Origin: Paraconexibacter antarcticus
GTDB taxonomy: Bacteria > Actinomycetota > Thermoleophilia > Solirubrobacterales > Solirubrobacteraceae
Reading direction: 5' to 3'
Assembly: GCF_024220175.1 (NCBI RefSeq)
Contig: NZ_CP098502.1
Span: 1,178,001 to 1,242,000, forward strand
DNA length: 64,000 nucleotides
This document shows positions 9,430-17,398 of the stretch, piece after piece. How positions within the stretch are numbered: position 1 is the first letter of the stretch; every line of letters begins with the position of its first letter. The notes under the pieces are model-generated. The model did no database searches. It was not told the origin of the DNA and worked only from the letters and a program-made list of their open reading frames with translations. A program made the translations under genes and the position numbers.

Positions 9430-12141
9430 GTGCTGACCCGCGTTCTCGGCGCCGTCATGGCCCTGGCCGCCCGCCGGCCGCTGCTCGTCGGAGGGGTCGT
9501 CCTCGCCCTCGGGCTCGGCGGCGGGATCGCCGCGCTCGGGCTCCGGCCGACGTCGGCCGACGACACGTTCATCTCGCGGTCCTCGCCGACCTACCAGGCG
9601 TCCGCCGACTTCCATCGCAAGTTCGGCGACGACGCGGTCTACGTGCTCGTCAAGGAGCGCCTGACCGACCTCGTCCTGACGAGCGACCTGCAGCGGCTCA
9701 TCGGCCTCGAGGGGTGCCTCGCCGGCAACGTCCCGGCGGGCAAGCAGGCGTACGGGCCGAAGAACGGACCGTGCGCCCGCCTGGCGCGGACGAAGCCCGC
9801 GAAGGTCGTCTTCGGCCCGGGCACGTTCATCAACACGTCGGTGACGCAGCTGCAGGACCAGTTCAACGCCCAGCAGCAGGCCGCGACGCAGCAGGCCGAG
9901 GCGGCGGCGGAGGCCGCGCGGAAGATCGCGGCGGCGCGCGGGTACTCGAAGAAGCGCCAGGAGCAGCTCGCGGGTCAGGCGTCCGACCTCGTGCAGAACG
10001 AGTTCATCAGGCAGCTCTACACGCTCGCCACGCAGTACGGCCTCGGGCTGAAGCTCCCGTCGATCAGCGACCCGGGCTTCGTCTCCAAGCTCGTCTTCGA
10101 CGACACGAAGGCCGCGGGCACCCCGAAGGCGCGCTTCGCCTACATCTTCCCGACGGCCGGCTCGGCGCTCATCCAGGTGCGGATGAAGCCGGGCCTCTCC
10201 GAGATGGCGCGCAAGGCGGCGATCGCGAACATCCGGGCGGCGTCGCGGATGAAGGAGTGGCGCCTCCCGAACGGCGGGGGCCGCTACGTCGTCACCGGCG
10301 CGCCGGTCATCGTCAGCGACCTCACGACGTCGATCACCCACTCGATCAGCGTGCTGCTCGTCGCGGCGCTCCTCGTCATGGCGCTCACGCTCGCGGCCGT
10401 CTTCCGCGTCCGCCGGCGGCTCGCGCCGCTCGTGGTCGCCCTCGCCGCGACGGGCATCACCTTCGGCCTGCTGCGGCTCAGCGGCGCCCGCCTGACGATG
10501 GCGTCGATCGCCGTCCTCCCGGTGCTCATCGGCCTCGCGGTCGACTACGCGATCCAGCTGCAGTCGCGGCTGCTGGAGGAGCTCGGCGCCGGGCGGGGCG
10601 ACCTGCGCGCCGCGGTCGGCCGGGTCGTGCGCGCGGGGGCGCCCACCGTCACGACCGCCGCGGCCGCGACCGCCGCGGGCTTCCTCGTCCTGCTCCTGAG
10701 CCCGGTCCCGATGGTGCGCGGGTTCGGCGCGCTGCTCGTCGTCGGGATCGGCATCGCGCTGCTCTGCGCGCTGACGCTCGGGACGGCACTCCAGGCCCTG
10801 CGGCCCGGCGACCTCCCGGCGGGCGCGCCCCAGGGCAGCCCGGCCGCGGCGCTCGCGGGGGCCGGGCGCTGGTTCCGGGGGCGCGTCGCCGCCGGGCCGG
10901 CCGGGCGTCTCGCCGCGGGCACGACGACGTGGACCGGGCGCCGGATCCGCGCCGGTGGCGAGCGGGCCGTCGCGCTCGCCGTCGGCCGGCCGCAGCGGGT
11001 CATCGCGATCGCCGCGGCGCTCGCCGTCGTCGGGTGGGTCGTCGACACCGGCGCCTCGGTCGAGTCCGACGTCCAGAAGCTCGTGCCGCAGAACCTGCCC
11101 GCGCTGCGGGACCTGCGGGCGCTCGAGACCTCGACCGGGGTCGGCGGCGAGATCGACGTCGTCGTCACGAGCGACCGGCTCACCGACCCCAAGGTCCTGC
11201 AGTGGATGAGCGACTACCAGCAGCGGCTCGTGAAGCAGTTCGGGTACACCTCCGACCGCGGCTGCGGGACGGTCCAGCTGTGCCCGGCCTTCTCGCTCCC
11301 CGACCTCTTCCGCCAGGGGCTCAAGGGGCAGACGACCGCGACGGTCAAGGCGCTGCTCGACGCCGTGCCGCCGTACTTCAGCCAGGGCGTGCTGACCCCG
11401 GACCGGCGGACGGCGACACTCGCGTTCGGCATCAAGCTCATGCCGCTGCACCGTCAGCAGCAGGTCATCGAGCAGATGCGCCGTGAGCTGAAGCCGCCCG
11501 CCGGGGTGCATGTCCGCCTCGCCGGCCTGCCGGTGCTCGCCGCCCAGGCGAACGCCGACGTGTCCTCCGCGCCGCGGCGGATGCTCGGGCTCCTCGCCGG
11601 CCTGCTCGCGGTGGCGCTCGTCCTGCTCGTCGCGCTGCGCAGCAGCCGCCGCGCGCTCCTCCCGCTCGTCCCGATCGCCTTCGCGACCGGGTGGTCGGCG
11701 CTCGTGCTCGCGCTCACCGGGGTGCCCCTCAACCCGATGTCGGTGACGCTCGGGGCGCTCGTCATCGCGATCTCGACGGAGTTCAGCGTCCTGCTCGCCG
11801 AGCGCTACCGGACCGAGCGGATCAGCGGCCTGTCGGTCGAGGGCGCGCTCCGGCGGGCGTACGCGTCGACCGGCTCGGCGGTCCTCGCGTCCGGCATCAC
11901 CGCGATCGCCGGCTTCGCCGTCCTCGTCCTGTCGGACATCCGCATGCTGCGCGACTTCGGCGCGGTGACCGTCATCGACCTCGCCGTGTCGCTCCTCGGC
12001 GTGCTCGTCGTCCTGCCGGCGGTCCTCGTGCTCGCCGAGCGCCGGGCCGCGGCCGCGCTCGCGCCGAGCCGCGGGCGCGGCGGGCGTGAGCGCCGGCCCG
12101 CCGCGCCGGTGGGGAGCCGCCCCGAGGTCCCGGTCCCATGA
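9430..12141 (+). CDS. MMPL/HAE3-family RND lipid exporter
   Basis: This 903-residue protein has the two-fold RND layout. A first membrane helix (about residues 18-38) is followed by a large extracytoplasmic loop to about 295, a five-helix bundle (about 300-445), a new helix near 522-540, a second loop, and a final bundle from about 716 to 890. The helices carry motifs typical of the hydrophobe/amphiphile efflux-3 (MMPL/HpnN) group, such as GLAVDYAIQLQSRL in the first half and ISTEFSVLLAERY in the second. Acidic residues in these helices (LAVDYA) normally relay protons. The first loop contains a helical hairpin rich in Gln and Ala. Adjacent to the MCE operon, it probably exports or delivers a lipid. 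GTG start, leaderless-looking. Confidence 0.85.
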   Translation: MLTRVLGAVMALAARRPLLVGGVVLALGLGGGIAALGLRPTSADDTFISRSSPTYQASADFHRKFGDDAVYVLVKERLTDLVLTSDLQRLIGLEGCLAGNVPAGKQAYGPKNGPCARLARTKPAKVVFGPGTFINTSVTQLQDQFNAQQQAATQQAEAAAEAARKIAAARGYSKKRQEQLAGQASDLVQNEFIRQLYTLATQYGLGLKLPSISDPGFVSKLVFDDTKAAGTPKARFAYIFPTAGSALIQVRMKPGLSEMARKAAIANIRAASRMKEWRLPNGGGRYVVTGAPVIVSDLTTSITHSISVLLVAALLVMALTLAAVFRVRRRLAPLVVALAATGITFGLLRLSGARLTMASIAVLPVLIGLAVDYAIQLQSRLLEELGAGRGDLRAAVGRVVRAGAPTVTTAAAATAAGFLVLLLSPVPMVRGFGALLVVGIGIALLCALTLGTALQALRPGDLPAGAPQGSPAAALAGAGRWFRGRVAAGPAGRLAAGTTTWTGRRIRAGGERAVALAVGRPQRVIAIAAALAVVGWVVDTGASVESDVQKLVPQNLPALRDLRALETSTGVGGEIDVVVTSDRLTDPKVLQWMSDYQQRLVKQFGYTSDRGCGTVQLCPAFSLPDLFRQGLKGQTTATVKALLDAVPPYFSQGVLTPDRRTATLAFGIKLMPLHRQQQVIEQMRRELKPPAGVHVRLAGLPVLAAQANADVSSAPRRMLGLLAGLLAVALVLLVALRSSRRALLPLVPIAFATGWSALVLALTGVPLNPMSVTLGALVIAISTEFSVLLAERYRTERISGLSVEGALRRAYASTGSAVLASGITAIAGFAVLVLSDIRMLRDFGAVTVIDLAVSLLGVLVVLPAVLVLAERRAAAALAPSRGRGGRERRPAAPVGSRPEVPVP

Positions 12142-12980
12142 GCGACCCCGAGAAGCCCCGCGACGACGGCCCGCTCGGGTTCGGGCCCGACCCCGGGCGG
12201 CCCGGCGCCGCGCGCGACACGTCCGGACCGCTCGCAGCCGATCCCGATCGCTACGCCCACCGGCGGGACCCGGACCTCGAGGCCTACGGGATCTCCACGG
12301 ACACCCCGCCGGACCTGACGCGCAAGCCGCCCCCGCCGCGCCCACCGGTCGGGACGACGAAGTACACGTGGTTCGTCGGCGTCGTCGCGATCCTCCTCAT
12401 CGCCTACGTGTCGGTGAACACGATCACGAGCAAGGGGCCCGGCTCGCGGGGGGTCGCGGTCGGCACGGTCACGCCGCCGTTCGCGGCGCCGCTCGCGACC
12501 AGCGACCTCGCCGGCGACGTCAACGTCGCCCGCAGGACGAACCAGGGCCGCGCCGGGCACGTGCGCGCCTGCTCGATCCACCGCCCGGACGTCCTGACGA
12601 TCTGCGACCTGTACCGGGACCGACCCGTCGTGCTCGCGTTCTTCGCCACGCGCGGGAGCTCCTGCGGGCGCGAGCTCGACACGCTCGAGCGCCTCCACCG
12701 CGGCCGCGACGACTTCGCGGTCGCCGCAATCGCCATCCGCGGGTCGCGCGGGGACGTGCGCAAGGAGATCGCCCGCCGCGGCTGGACGTTCCCCGTCGGG
12801 TACGACCACGACGGTGTGCTCGCGAACCTCTACAGCGTCGCGATCTGTCCGCAGCTGACGTACATCCGGCGCGGCGGTGTCGTCGCCGGGACGAGCTTCG
12901 GCGAGCAGCCGCCGGGCCGCCTCAAGGCCCGGATCGACGCGCTCGTCGCCGGCCGCCCGATCCCGGCGAAGGACGTGTAG
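12138..12980 (+). CDS. Membrane-tethered thioredoxin-fold protein with altered active site
   Basis: This 280-residue protein overlaps the exporter by ATGA. A 75-residue Pro-rich cytosolic region leads to one membrane helix (about 75-95), then a redoxin/TlpA-like domain (about 130-275) facing outward. The expected CxxC reads GSSC (residues 173-176), so only the resolving-position cysteine remains, while the residue before the predicted cis-proline is cysteine (C237-P238). Further cysteines occur around 150 and 155. It may be a thiol protein with a rearranged redox pair, or a non-redox binding protein. Its coupling to the MMPL exporter suggests a role in that envelope machinery. Confidence 0.7.
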   Translation: MSDPEKPRDDGPLGFGPDPGRPGAARDTSGPLAADPDRYAHRRDPDLEAYGISTDTPPDLTRKPPPPRPPVGTTKYTWFVGVVAILLIAYVSVNTITSKGPGSRGVAVGTVTPPFAAPLATSDLAGDVNVARRTNQGRAGHVRACSIHRPDVLTICDLYRDRPVVLAFFATRGSSCGRELDTLERLHRGRDDFAVAAIAIRGSRGDVRKEIARRGWTFPVGYDHDGVLANLYSVAICPQLTYIRRGGVVAGTSFGEQPPGRLKARIDALVAGRPIPAKDV

Positions 12981-12986
12981 CCAGCC

Positions 12987-13688
12987 GTGGTGGGCCGCCG
13001 GCGCCGTGACGAGGAGGACGGGGAGCCGCCGCGGCCCGAGCTCGAGCTCGACCTGCACGAGGGCTGGATCGATCACGCGGTGGCCGCCGAGTTCCCCGAG
13101 CTGCGCCTGCGCTGGGCGGACGTCCCGTCGCCGCCGTCACGCCGGACCCCGCCGGGCCTCGAGCAGCGGCTGCGCGTCCTCTCCGGGCGGTTCGCAGGGC
13201 CCCAGGCGGTGGCCATCCGGCGCGAGCCGATCCCGCACGCCTACCGCGTCTTCTTCCGGCACATCGGCCTGGATCCGGACACGACCCGCACGCCGATCGA
13301 GGCCGTCGTCGTCGAGCGGCTCATGGACGGCGGCTTCAAGCCCCAGGGCCACCTGCGCGACGCGCAGCGGATCGCACTCGTGGAGACGTCGGTACCGGTC
13401 TGGGCGATCGACGCCGCGGCGCTCGACGGGCCGCTCGGCATCCGCCTGGCCCGGACCGGCGAGCGGCTGGGGGAGGGTGAGTACGCGCACGACCTCGAGC
13501 CCGGCCGGCTGGTCGTCGCCGACGCGGGCCCGGCGCTCGGCGTCCTCTTCGGAGACCTGGCGCCGCGCGCCGAGCCCGGCGCGGCGACCCGCACGCTCCG
13601 GCTCTTCACCGTCCAGGTCGCGGGTGTCCCCGAGGTCCACGTCGAGGAGGCCTTGTGGCAGTGCGCCGAGGCGTTGGACGCCCGCTGA
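12987..13688 (+). CDS. B3/4-domain protein (PheRS beta-like solo domain)
   Basis: This 233-residue soluble protein begins at GTG 12987 (a second GTG follows directly). The central segment YRVFFRHIGLDPDTTRTPIE and the ERLMDGG stretch after it resemble the stand-alone B3/4 domain related to the phenylalanyl-tRNA synthetase beta subunit. These solo proteins are thought to bind or edit tRNA or amino acids, but most are uncharacterised. There is no catalytic aminoacylation module. The preceding gene ends 6 nt upstream, so it may be part of the same transcript. The family assignment is from motif memory only. Confidence 0.6.
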   Translation: MVGRRRRDEEDGEPPRPELELDLHEGWIDHAVAAEFPELRLRWADVPSPPSRRTPPGLEQRLRVLSGRFAGPQAVAIRREPIPHAYRVFFRHIGLDPDTTRTPIEAVVVERLMDGGFKPQGHLRDAQRIALVETSVPVWAIDAAALDGPLGIRLARTGERLGEGEYAHDLEPGRLVVADAGPALGVLFGDLAPRAEPGAATRTLRLFTVQVAGVPEVHVEEALWQCAEALDAR

Positions 13689-13719
13689 CCCCGGCGCTAG
13701 GCTGCCACGAGGAGAGGGA

Positions 13720-14244
13720 GTGCCCGTGTACCAGCTCGACGTGACAACGCAGCGCCCGCAGGCCGCCCGTCCCGGTGGCCCCGTCGCCCCACGGCCCGTC
13801 GCGCCGCCGGCGCCCGCCGAGGAGCACGCCGCCCGCCGTGCCCTGCGCGCCCAGATCGCCCGCCTCGAGCGCGACCTCGCCGACACCGTCATCGAGGCCT
13901 TCGGGCGCGACCGCGTCCCGCACCGCGTGGCTGCGCGCGGCCGCGGCCCCCGGCTGCTGAGCCTGGGCGACCTCGAGCTGCTCCGCGACGACCTCGCCGA
14001 GAAGCTCCGCGAGGCCCGCGTCGAGGTGGCCGAGCGCGGCGCCGAGTACGCCGACGCCCGCGCCCTGCTCGAGCGGATGCTCCGCGAGCCCGAGCGGCAC
14101 AAGTACGTGCGCCTCTCGCTGCAGGACCTCGGTGAGAGCGGCTGCGGCGTCTACCAGGTGCGCCCGCGCGTGGGCCTCATCGGCATGCTCGCCGGCTGGT
14201 GGCACGTCAAGCTCTCCAGCGGTTGCCCGTTACCCGGGGGCTGA
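13720..14244 (+). CDS. Conserved hypothetical coiled-coil protein
   Basis: This 174-residue protein has a Pro/Ala-rich N-terminus, two charged heptad-like helical stretches (about 38-60 and 85-125) and a compact C-terminal block with HKYVRLSLQDLGESGCGVY and GMLAGWWHVKLSSGCPL, containing two cysteines and a Trp pair. I recall similar C-terminal blocks in proteins of Solirubrobacterales but know no function. An AGGAG motif at 13710-13714 fits either GTG 13720 (spacing 5) or GTG 13726 (spacing 11); a TAGGCT box at 13697-13702 is a candidate promoter. Confidence 0.7.
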   Translation: MPVYQLDVTTQRPQAARPGGPVAPRPVAPPAPAEEHAARRALRAQIARLERDLADTVIEAFGRDRVPHRVAARGRGPRLLSLGDLELLRDDLAEKLREARVEVAERGAEYADARALLERMLREPERHKYVRLSLQDLGESGCGVYQVRPRVGLIGMLAGWWHVKLSSGCPLPGG

Positions 14245-14273
14245 CGTCCGCGTCAGCCCGCCCCGCCCGGAAC

Positions 14274-14279
14274 TAGGAT
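14274..14279 (+). promoter_or_regulatory. -10 box of leaderless promoter
   Basis: TAGGAT is followed by 7 nt and the ATG at 14287, with no ribosome-binding site between. The initiating A of the mRNA would be the first base of the start codon. Confidence 0.55.
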
Positions 14280-14286
14280 CACCGCG

Positions 14287-14784
14287 ATGGGCAAACGCAG
14301 CCGCAAGAGGGAGCCGACCGGACAGCCGCGCGCGCGTCCGACGACCGCGTCCGCGGGCCGGGGGGCACCGGCGGCCGCGCCGGCCGCTCCGACGTCGCGC
14401 AAGGCCCGGATGGCCGAGGCGCCACCGGCGCCTTGGTCCCCCTTCCCGCTCGTCGAGCTGTGCATCCTCGCGGGTCTCATCCTCCTCGGCGTGGGCTTCT
14501 TCTCCACCGGCGACGGGCGCCTCACGCTGCTCGTCGTCGGGCTCGCGCTCGTCGCGATCTCCGCGATCGAGCTCTCGATCCGAGAGCACTTCGCCGGCTT
14601 CCGCTCCCACACGACGCTGCTCGCGGCCGCGACGGTCATCTTCCCGCTCGTCCCGCTGACCGTCGTCTTCAGCATCCCGCGGGTCCCGATGCTCGTCGCC
14701 GGCGCGGTGCTCTTCGGGATCATGTTCATCGTCCTGCGGTCCGTCTTCGCGCGGCGGGCCGGGGGGTTCGGCTTCCGCGCCTGA
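14287..14784 (+). CDS. Small multi-pass membrane protein of unknown function
   Basis: This 165-residue protein has a basic, Ala/Pro-rich cytosolic N-terminus of about 45 residues and then four closely spaced hydrophobic helices (about 54-74, 78-97, 110-132 and 134-152), ending in a basic tail. There are no charged residues inside the helices that would suggest transport. The ATG follows a leaderless-type -10 box. I do not recognise a family. Confidence 0.7.
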   Translation: MGKRSRKREPTGQPRARPTTASAGRGAPAAAPAAPTSRKARMAEAPPAPWSPFPLVELCILAGLILLGVGFFSTGDGRLTLLVVGLALVAISAIELSIREHFAGFRSHTTLLAAATVIFPLVPLTVVFSIPRVPMLVAGAVLFGIMFIVLRSVFARRAGGFGFRA

Positions 14785-14823
14785 GGGCGGCCGCGGCGGG
14801 CGCCGGTATCGTGCCCGGTACCC

Positions 14824-15273
14824 GTGAGTGAACCCGTGACCGACCAGACCAGCACCCCCGACGCCCCGCGGCGCATGCGCCTCACCGGGCTGCACCATGT
14901 GACGCTGATCAGCTCCGACCTCGAGGCGACGAGCGCCTTCTACGGCGGGACGCTGGGCCTCGCGGTCGAGCGGGACGAGCGCAACCCCGACGATCCGGGC
15001 GCGCGCCACGTGTGGTTCGGTGACGGGGAGGGGACTCCCGGCACGCTCGTGACCTTCCTGGAGTACCCGCAGATGCCCACAGGACAGGTCGGCCGGGGCA
15101 GCACCCACCATCTCGCCTTCGGGGTCACCTCGGGGGAGGAGCAGGTCGCGTGGCGCGACTGGCTGCGCTCCCGCGGCGTCGACTGCACCGACGTCATGGA
15201 CCGCGGGGGGCTGCGGTCGATCTACTTCCGCGATCCCGACGGGCACATCCTCGAGATCACGACGCGCCCGTAG
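14824..15273 (+). CDS. VOC-family (glyoxalase/dioxygenase superfamily) protein
   Basis: This 149-residue protein is one vicinal-oxygen-chelate unit made of two beta-alpha-beta-beta-beta modules. The start of module one (GLHHVTL, His24/His25), FLEYP, the start of module two (HHLAFGV) and the last strand (DPDGHILEI) supply the His/Glu residues that usually hold the metal. The similarity is to ring-cleaving dioxygenase-type and glyoxalase-type VOC proteins; the substrate cannot be read. GTG 14824 is used; a TATCGT box lies 11 nt upstream. It is convergent with the IHF-like gene, with two hairpins in the 71-nt gap. Confidence 0.85.
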   Translation: MSEPVTDQTSTPDAPRRMRLTGLHHVTLISSDLEATSAFYGGTLGLAVERDERNPDDPGARHVWFGDGEGTPGTLVTFLEYPQMPTGQVGRGSTHHLAFGVTSGEEQVAWRDWLRSRGVDCTDVMDRGGLRSIYFRDPDGHILEITTRP

Positions 15274-15290
15274 GCGTGGTGCGAAGGTCC

Positions 15291-15337
15291 CGGGCCGGGC
15301 CCTCGCGGACCCGGCCCGAGACCGCCGCAGTGCGGTC
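15291..15337. terminator. Tandem hairpins, probable bidirectional terminator
   Basis: Two inverted repeats lie in the gap between convergent genes: a 9-bp stem CGGGCCGGG/CCCGGCCCG (15291-15299 with 15310-15318) and a 6-bp stem GACCGC/GCGGTC (15320-15325 with 15332-15337). Neither has a clear T-run, which is common in such GC-rich genomes. Confidence 0.5.
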
Positions 15338-15344
15338 CCTCCCG

Positions 15345-15716
15345 CTAGAGCGCGGGCTCCAGCTGCCGCGTCGCGGCGGGCCGGCTGCCGGCCGCGGCCG
15401 GCAGCGCGGCAAGCATGCGCGCCATCGCGTTGCGCTGGCGCTCGGTCATCGAGCCGACCGTCTTGCTCTCCGACATCGGGATGCACTGCAGAAACCGGCG
15501 GCAGCGGGTCAGGCCCCAGCGACGCTGGCTCATCAGGAGGTCGAGGACGGGCATCGTCTCGGCCTCCCACGGCGTCTGGAGCACGACCTCCGCCACGCTG
15601 ATCTCACCCTCCGACACGCGCTTCTTGAGCGCGGCCCGGGCGAGCCGCACCTCGTTGGCACGTGCCAGTGCGCGCAGGTGCTGCGGCGCACGGCTGATCG
15701 TCGCGTCTGCGTTCAT
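15345..15716 (-). CDS. Actinobacterial integration host factor (mIHF-like)
   Basis: This 123-residue basic protein matches the layout of actinobacterial IHF, a nucleoid protein unrelated to E. coli IHF. It has an N-terminal helix (RALARANEVRLARAALKKRV), a linker, and a helix-hairpin-helix region, WGLTRCRRFLQCIPMSESKT, that contacts DNA, then a C-terminal helix around MTERQRNAMARML. The ATG at 15716 follows a clear AAAGGA ribosome site 6-7 nt away. The usual family length is about 105 residues; the extra C-terminal tail is Ala/Pro-rich. A good vegetative promoter lies about 180 nt upstream, leaving a long leader with a stable hairpin. Confidence 0.8.
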   Translation of the reverse strand: MNADATISRAPQHLRALARANEVRLARAALKKRVSEGEISVAEVVLQTPWEAETMPVLDLLMSQRRWGLTRCRRFLQCIPMSESKTVGSMTERQRNAMARMLAALPAAAGSRPAATRQLEPAL

Positions 15717-15729
15717 GCGTCCTTTCTGT

Positions 15730-15747
15730 GGCCACGCGAACGTGGCC
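15730..15747 (-). promoter_or_regulatory. GNRA-type hairpin in the leader of the IHF-like gene
   Basis: GGCCACG CGAA CGTGGCC forms a perfect 7-bp stem with a four-base loop, ending 13 nt before the start codon and just upstream of the ribosome site. It could modulate translation or mRNA stability. Read on the minus strand the loop is TTCG, the very stable UUCG-type tetraloop. Confidence 0.4.
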
Positions 15748-15901
15748 CCGAATGATGGTGATCGGTACGGCGGTGCTGCGATGCTGCGTCGGAACGACCG
15801 GAACGGCCCAAGTCCAGGCGCCAGAACCGGGCGAGGCCGCTCCGCAGCCAGGCCCACATGGCTCTCCACCCCCGTCCAGCGTCCGACGAAACGCTTCGGT
15901 G

Positions 15902-15931
15902 ACCGTAGATGAGCCATCGCCGCGAGGTCAA
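15902..15931 (-). promoter_or_regulatory. Vegetative-type promoter of the IHF-like gene
   Basis: On the minus strand TTGACC (15931-15926) and TACGGT (15907-15902) are separated by 18 nt, close to the sigma-70/HrdB consensus. The predicted start near 15895 leaves a leader of about 180 nt. Confidence 0.55.
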
Positions 15932-16048
15932 CGTGTGAACTTGGGCAACACGCGCTCAGAGCGGGAATTTCATCCGGTCGGACATCTGTCCGGGCTCAGC
16001 GGCTCCTAACCCCCGAAGCCCGAAAGGCAGTGTTCTGGCGTGACGGCC

Positions 16049-17380
16049 CTATCCGGCGGCCGCACCGTGCGCGCCGGGGCCCGGCAGCGGGCCGTGCTCG
16101 GCCTCGAAATCCCGCTTGACCGCGGCGAAGACGTCGAGCGCGCGGTCGAGCACGGCGGTGTCGTGCGTCGCCATGACGCTCGTGCGCAGGAGGGCGCCGC
16201 CGGGCGGCACGGCCGGGTGCAGCGCGGTGTTGACGAAGACGCCGCCGTCGTAGAGCGCCTTCCACAGCAGGGCGGCCTTCCAGTCGTCGCCGACGAGCAC
16301 CGGGACGATCGGCGTGACGATCGTCCCGTCGACGACGCCGGGCGCGGCGATGTCACCGCCGACCGTCTGCGGGGCGACGACCGCGTAGCCGAGGGCCTCC
16401 AGGCCGTCCCGAAGGTGCCTGGCGTTGTCGAGCACCGCCTGGAGCAGCGCAGGGCCGTCAGCGGACCGCAGGACCCGCAGGGCGGCCAGGGCGGCCCCGA
16501 CCGCGGCGGGGACGGCGCTCGCGGTGAAGAGGAAGGCCCGCGAGGAGATCCGCAGGTACTCGATGACGTCGCGGCTGCCGACGACGAACCCGCCGCAGGA
16601 CGCCAGCGACTTCGAGAACGTCCCCATCCGGAGGTCGACGTGCTCCTCGACCCCGTAGAGCTCGCTCGCGCCGGCGCCGCGGGCCCCGAGGACGCCGGCG
16701 CCGTGGGCCTCGTCGACCATCAGGCGGGCGCCGTAGTGGCGGCAGAGCTCGACGATCCGGGGGAGGGGCGCGATGTCGCCCTCCATCGAGAAGACGCCGT
16801 CGACGACGACGAGGACGCCGCCGCCGTCGGTCGCGGACCGCTGCAGCGCCTTCTCGAGCTTGTCGAGGCGGTTGTGGCGGAACGGGCGCAGCTTCGCCCG
16901 CGAGAGCAGGCAGCCGTCGAGGATCGAGGCGTGGTCGCCCGAGTCGGCGATGACGGTGTCCCCGACGGTGAGGATCGTCCCGAGCGTCCCGACGTTCGCC
17001 TGGTGGCCGGTCGTGAAGACGATCGCGTCCTCGGTCCCCATCCAGGCGGCGATCTCCTCCTCGAGCTCGAGGTGCAGCGGAATCGTCCCGTTGAGCAGCC
17101 GTGAGCCGGTCAGCCCGGTCCCGTAGGTCTCCAGCGCGTCCCTGGCGCCCTGCATGACCCGCTCGTCGCCGGTGAGGCCGAGGTAGTTGTTCGAGCCGAG
17201 CATGATGCGCTCGGCGCCCTCCATCCGGACGACCGGCAGCGCCGGCGAGGTGAGGGTGCGGAAGTACGGCAGGACGTCGGCCTCCCGCGCGGCGGCGAGG
17301 ATCGCGGCGCGCTCGTGGCCGCGGACCTTCGCGAACACATCGGGCGCGGCGGGCGAGGTGGAGGCGGGCGAAGTCGTCAT
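16049..17380 (-). CDS. Alpha-oxoamine synthase, probable serine palmitoyltransferase
   Basis: This 443-residue PLP enzyme is of the AONS/KBL/SPT family, which condenses an amino acid with an acyl-CoA or acyl-ACP. Motifs in order are GSNNYLGL, YGTGLTGSRLLNG, TTGHQANVG, the PLP-binding DEAHG (Asp223, His226) and the Schiff-base lysine in GTFSKSL (Lys257). The segments HASILDGCLLSRAKL and FSKSLASCGGF resemble Bacteroides/Myxococcus-type serine palmitoyltransferases more than BioF, and no biotin or threonine-degradation gene is nearby. The divergent GNAT gene and the fatty-acid 2-hydroxylase in the next cluster support sphingolipid synthesis. ATG 17380 has GGGAG as ribosome site. BioF remains the main alternative. 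Confidence 0.7.
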   Translation of the reverse strand: MTTSPASTSPAAPDVFAKVRGHERAAILAAAREADVLPYFRTLTSPALPVVRMEGAERIMLGSNNYLGLTGDERVMQGARDALETYGTGLTGSRLLNGTIPLHLELEEEIAAWMGTEDAIVFTTGHQANVGTLGTILTVGDTVIADSGDHASILDGCLLSRAKLRPFRHNRLDKLEKALQRSATDGGGVLVVVDGVFSMEGDIAPLPRIVELCRHYGARLMVDEAHGAGVLGARGAGASELYGVEEHVDLRMGTFSKSLASCGGFVVGSRDVIEYLRISSRAFLFTASAVPAAVGAALAALRVLRSADGPALLQAVLDNARHLRDGLEALGYAVVAPQTVGGDIAAPGVVDGTIVTPIVPVLVGDDWKAALLWKALYDGGVFVNTALHPAVPPGGALLRTSVMATHDTAVLDRALDVFAAVKRDFEAEHGPLPGPGAHGAAAG

Positions 17381-17398
17381 GTGGGAGTCTCCCCGGCT
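17381..17398. promoter_or_regulatory. 18-nt divergent gap with a shared dyad of ribosome-binding sites
   Basis: The two start codons are only 18 nt apart. The gap contains GGGAGTCTCCC (17383-17393), a near-perfect dyad that reads GGGAG on both strands and so serves as ribosome site for both genes. No promoter fits in the gap, so each promoter must lie within the opposite gene. Confidence 0.55.

Larger units (their letters stand above)
15717..16048. other. 332-nt intergenic region: promoter and leader of the IHF-like gene
   Basis: No coding frame looks real. On the minus strand it carries a -35/-10 pair (15926-15931 and 15902-15907), then a leader of about 180 nt containing a perfect 7-bp hairpin with a CGAA loop at 15730-15747. 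The part from 15932 to 16048 is the downstream flank of the serine-palmitoyltransferase-like gene, where I see no convincing terminator. Confidence 0.5.

Noticed and set aside
9109..12345. A 1078-codon open frame on the minus strand across the MMPL gene
   Set aside because: Its product is a low-complexity Arg/Gly/Asp/Glu mixture, as GC-rich antisense frames give, while the plus frame encodes clear RND motifs.
16049..17380. Assignment of the PLP enzyme as BioF or KBL
   Set aside because: No biotin or threonine-degradation genes are near, and motifs plus neighbours fit SPT better. It remains the main alternative and is not excluded.
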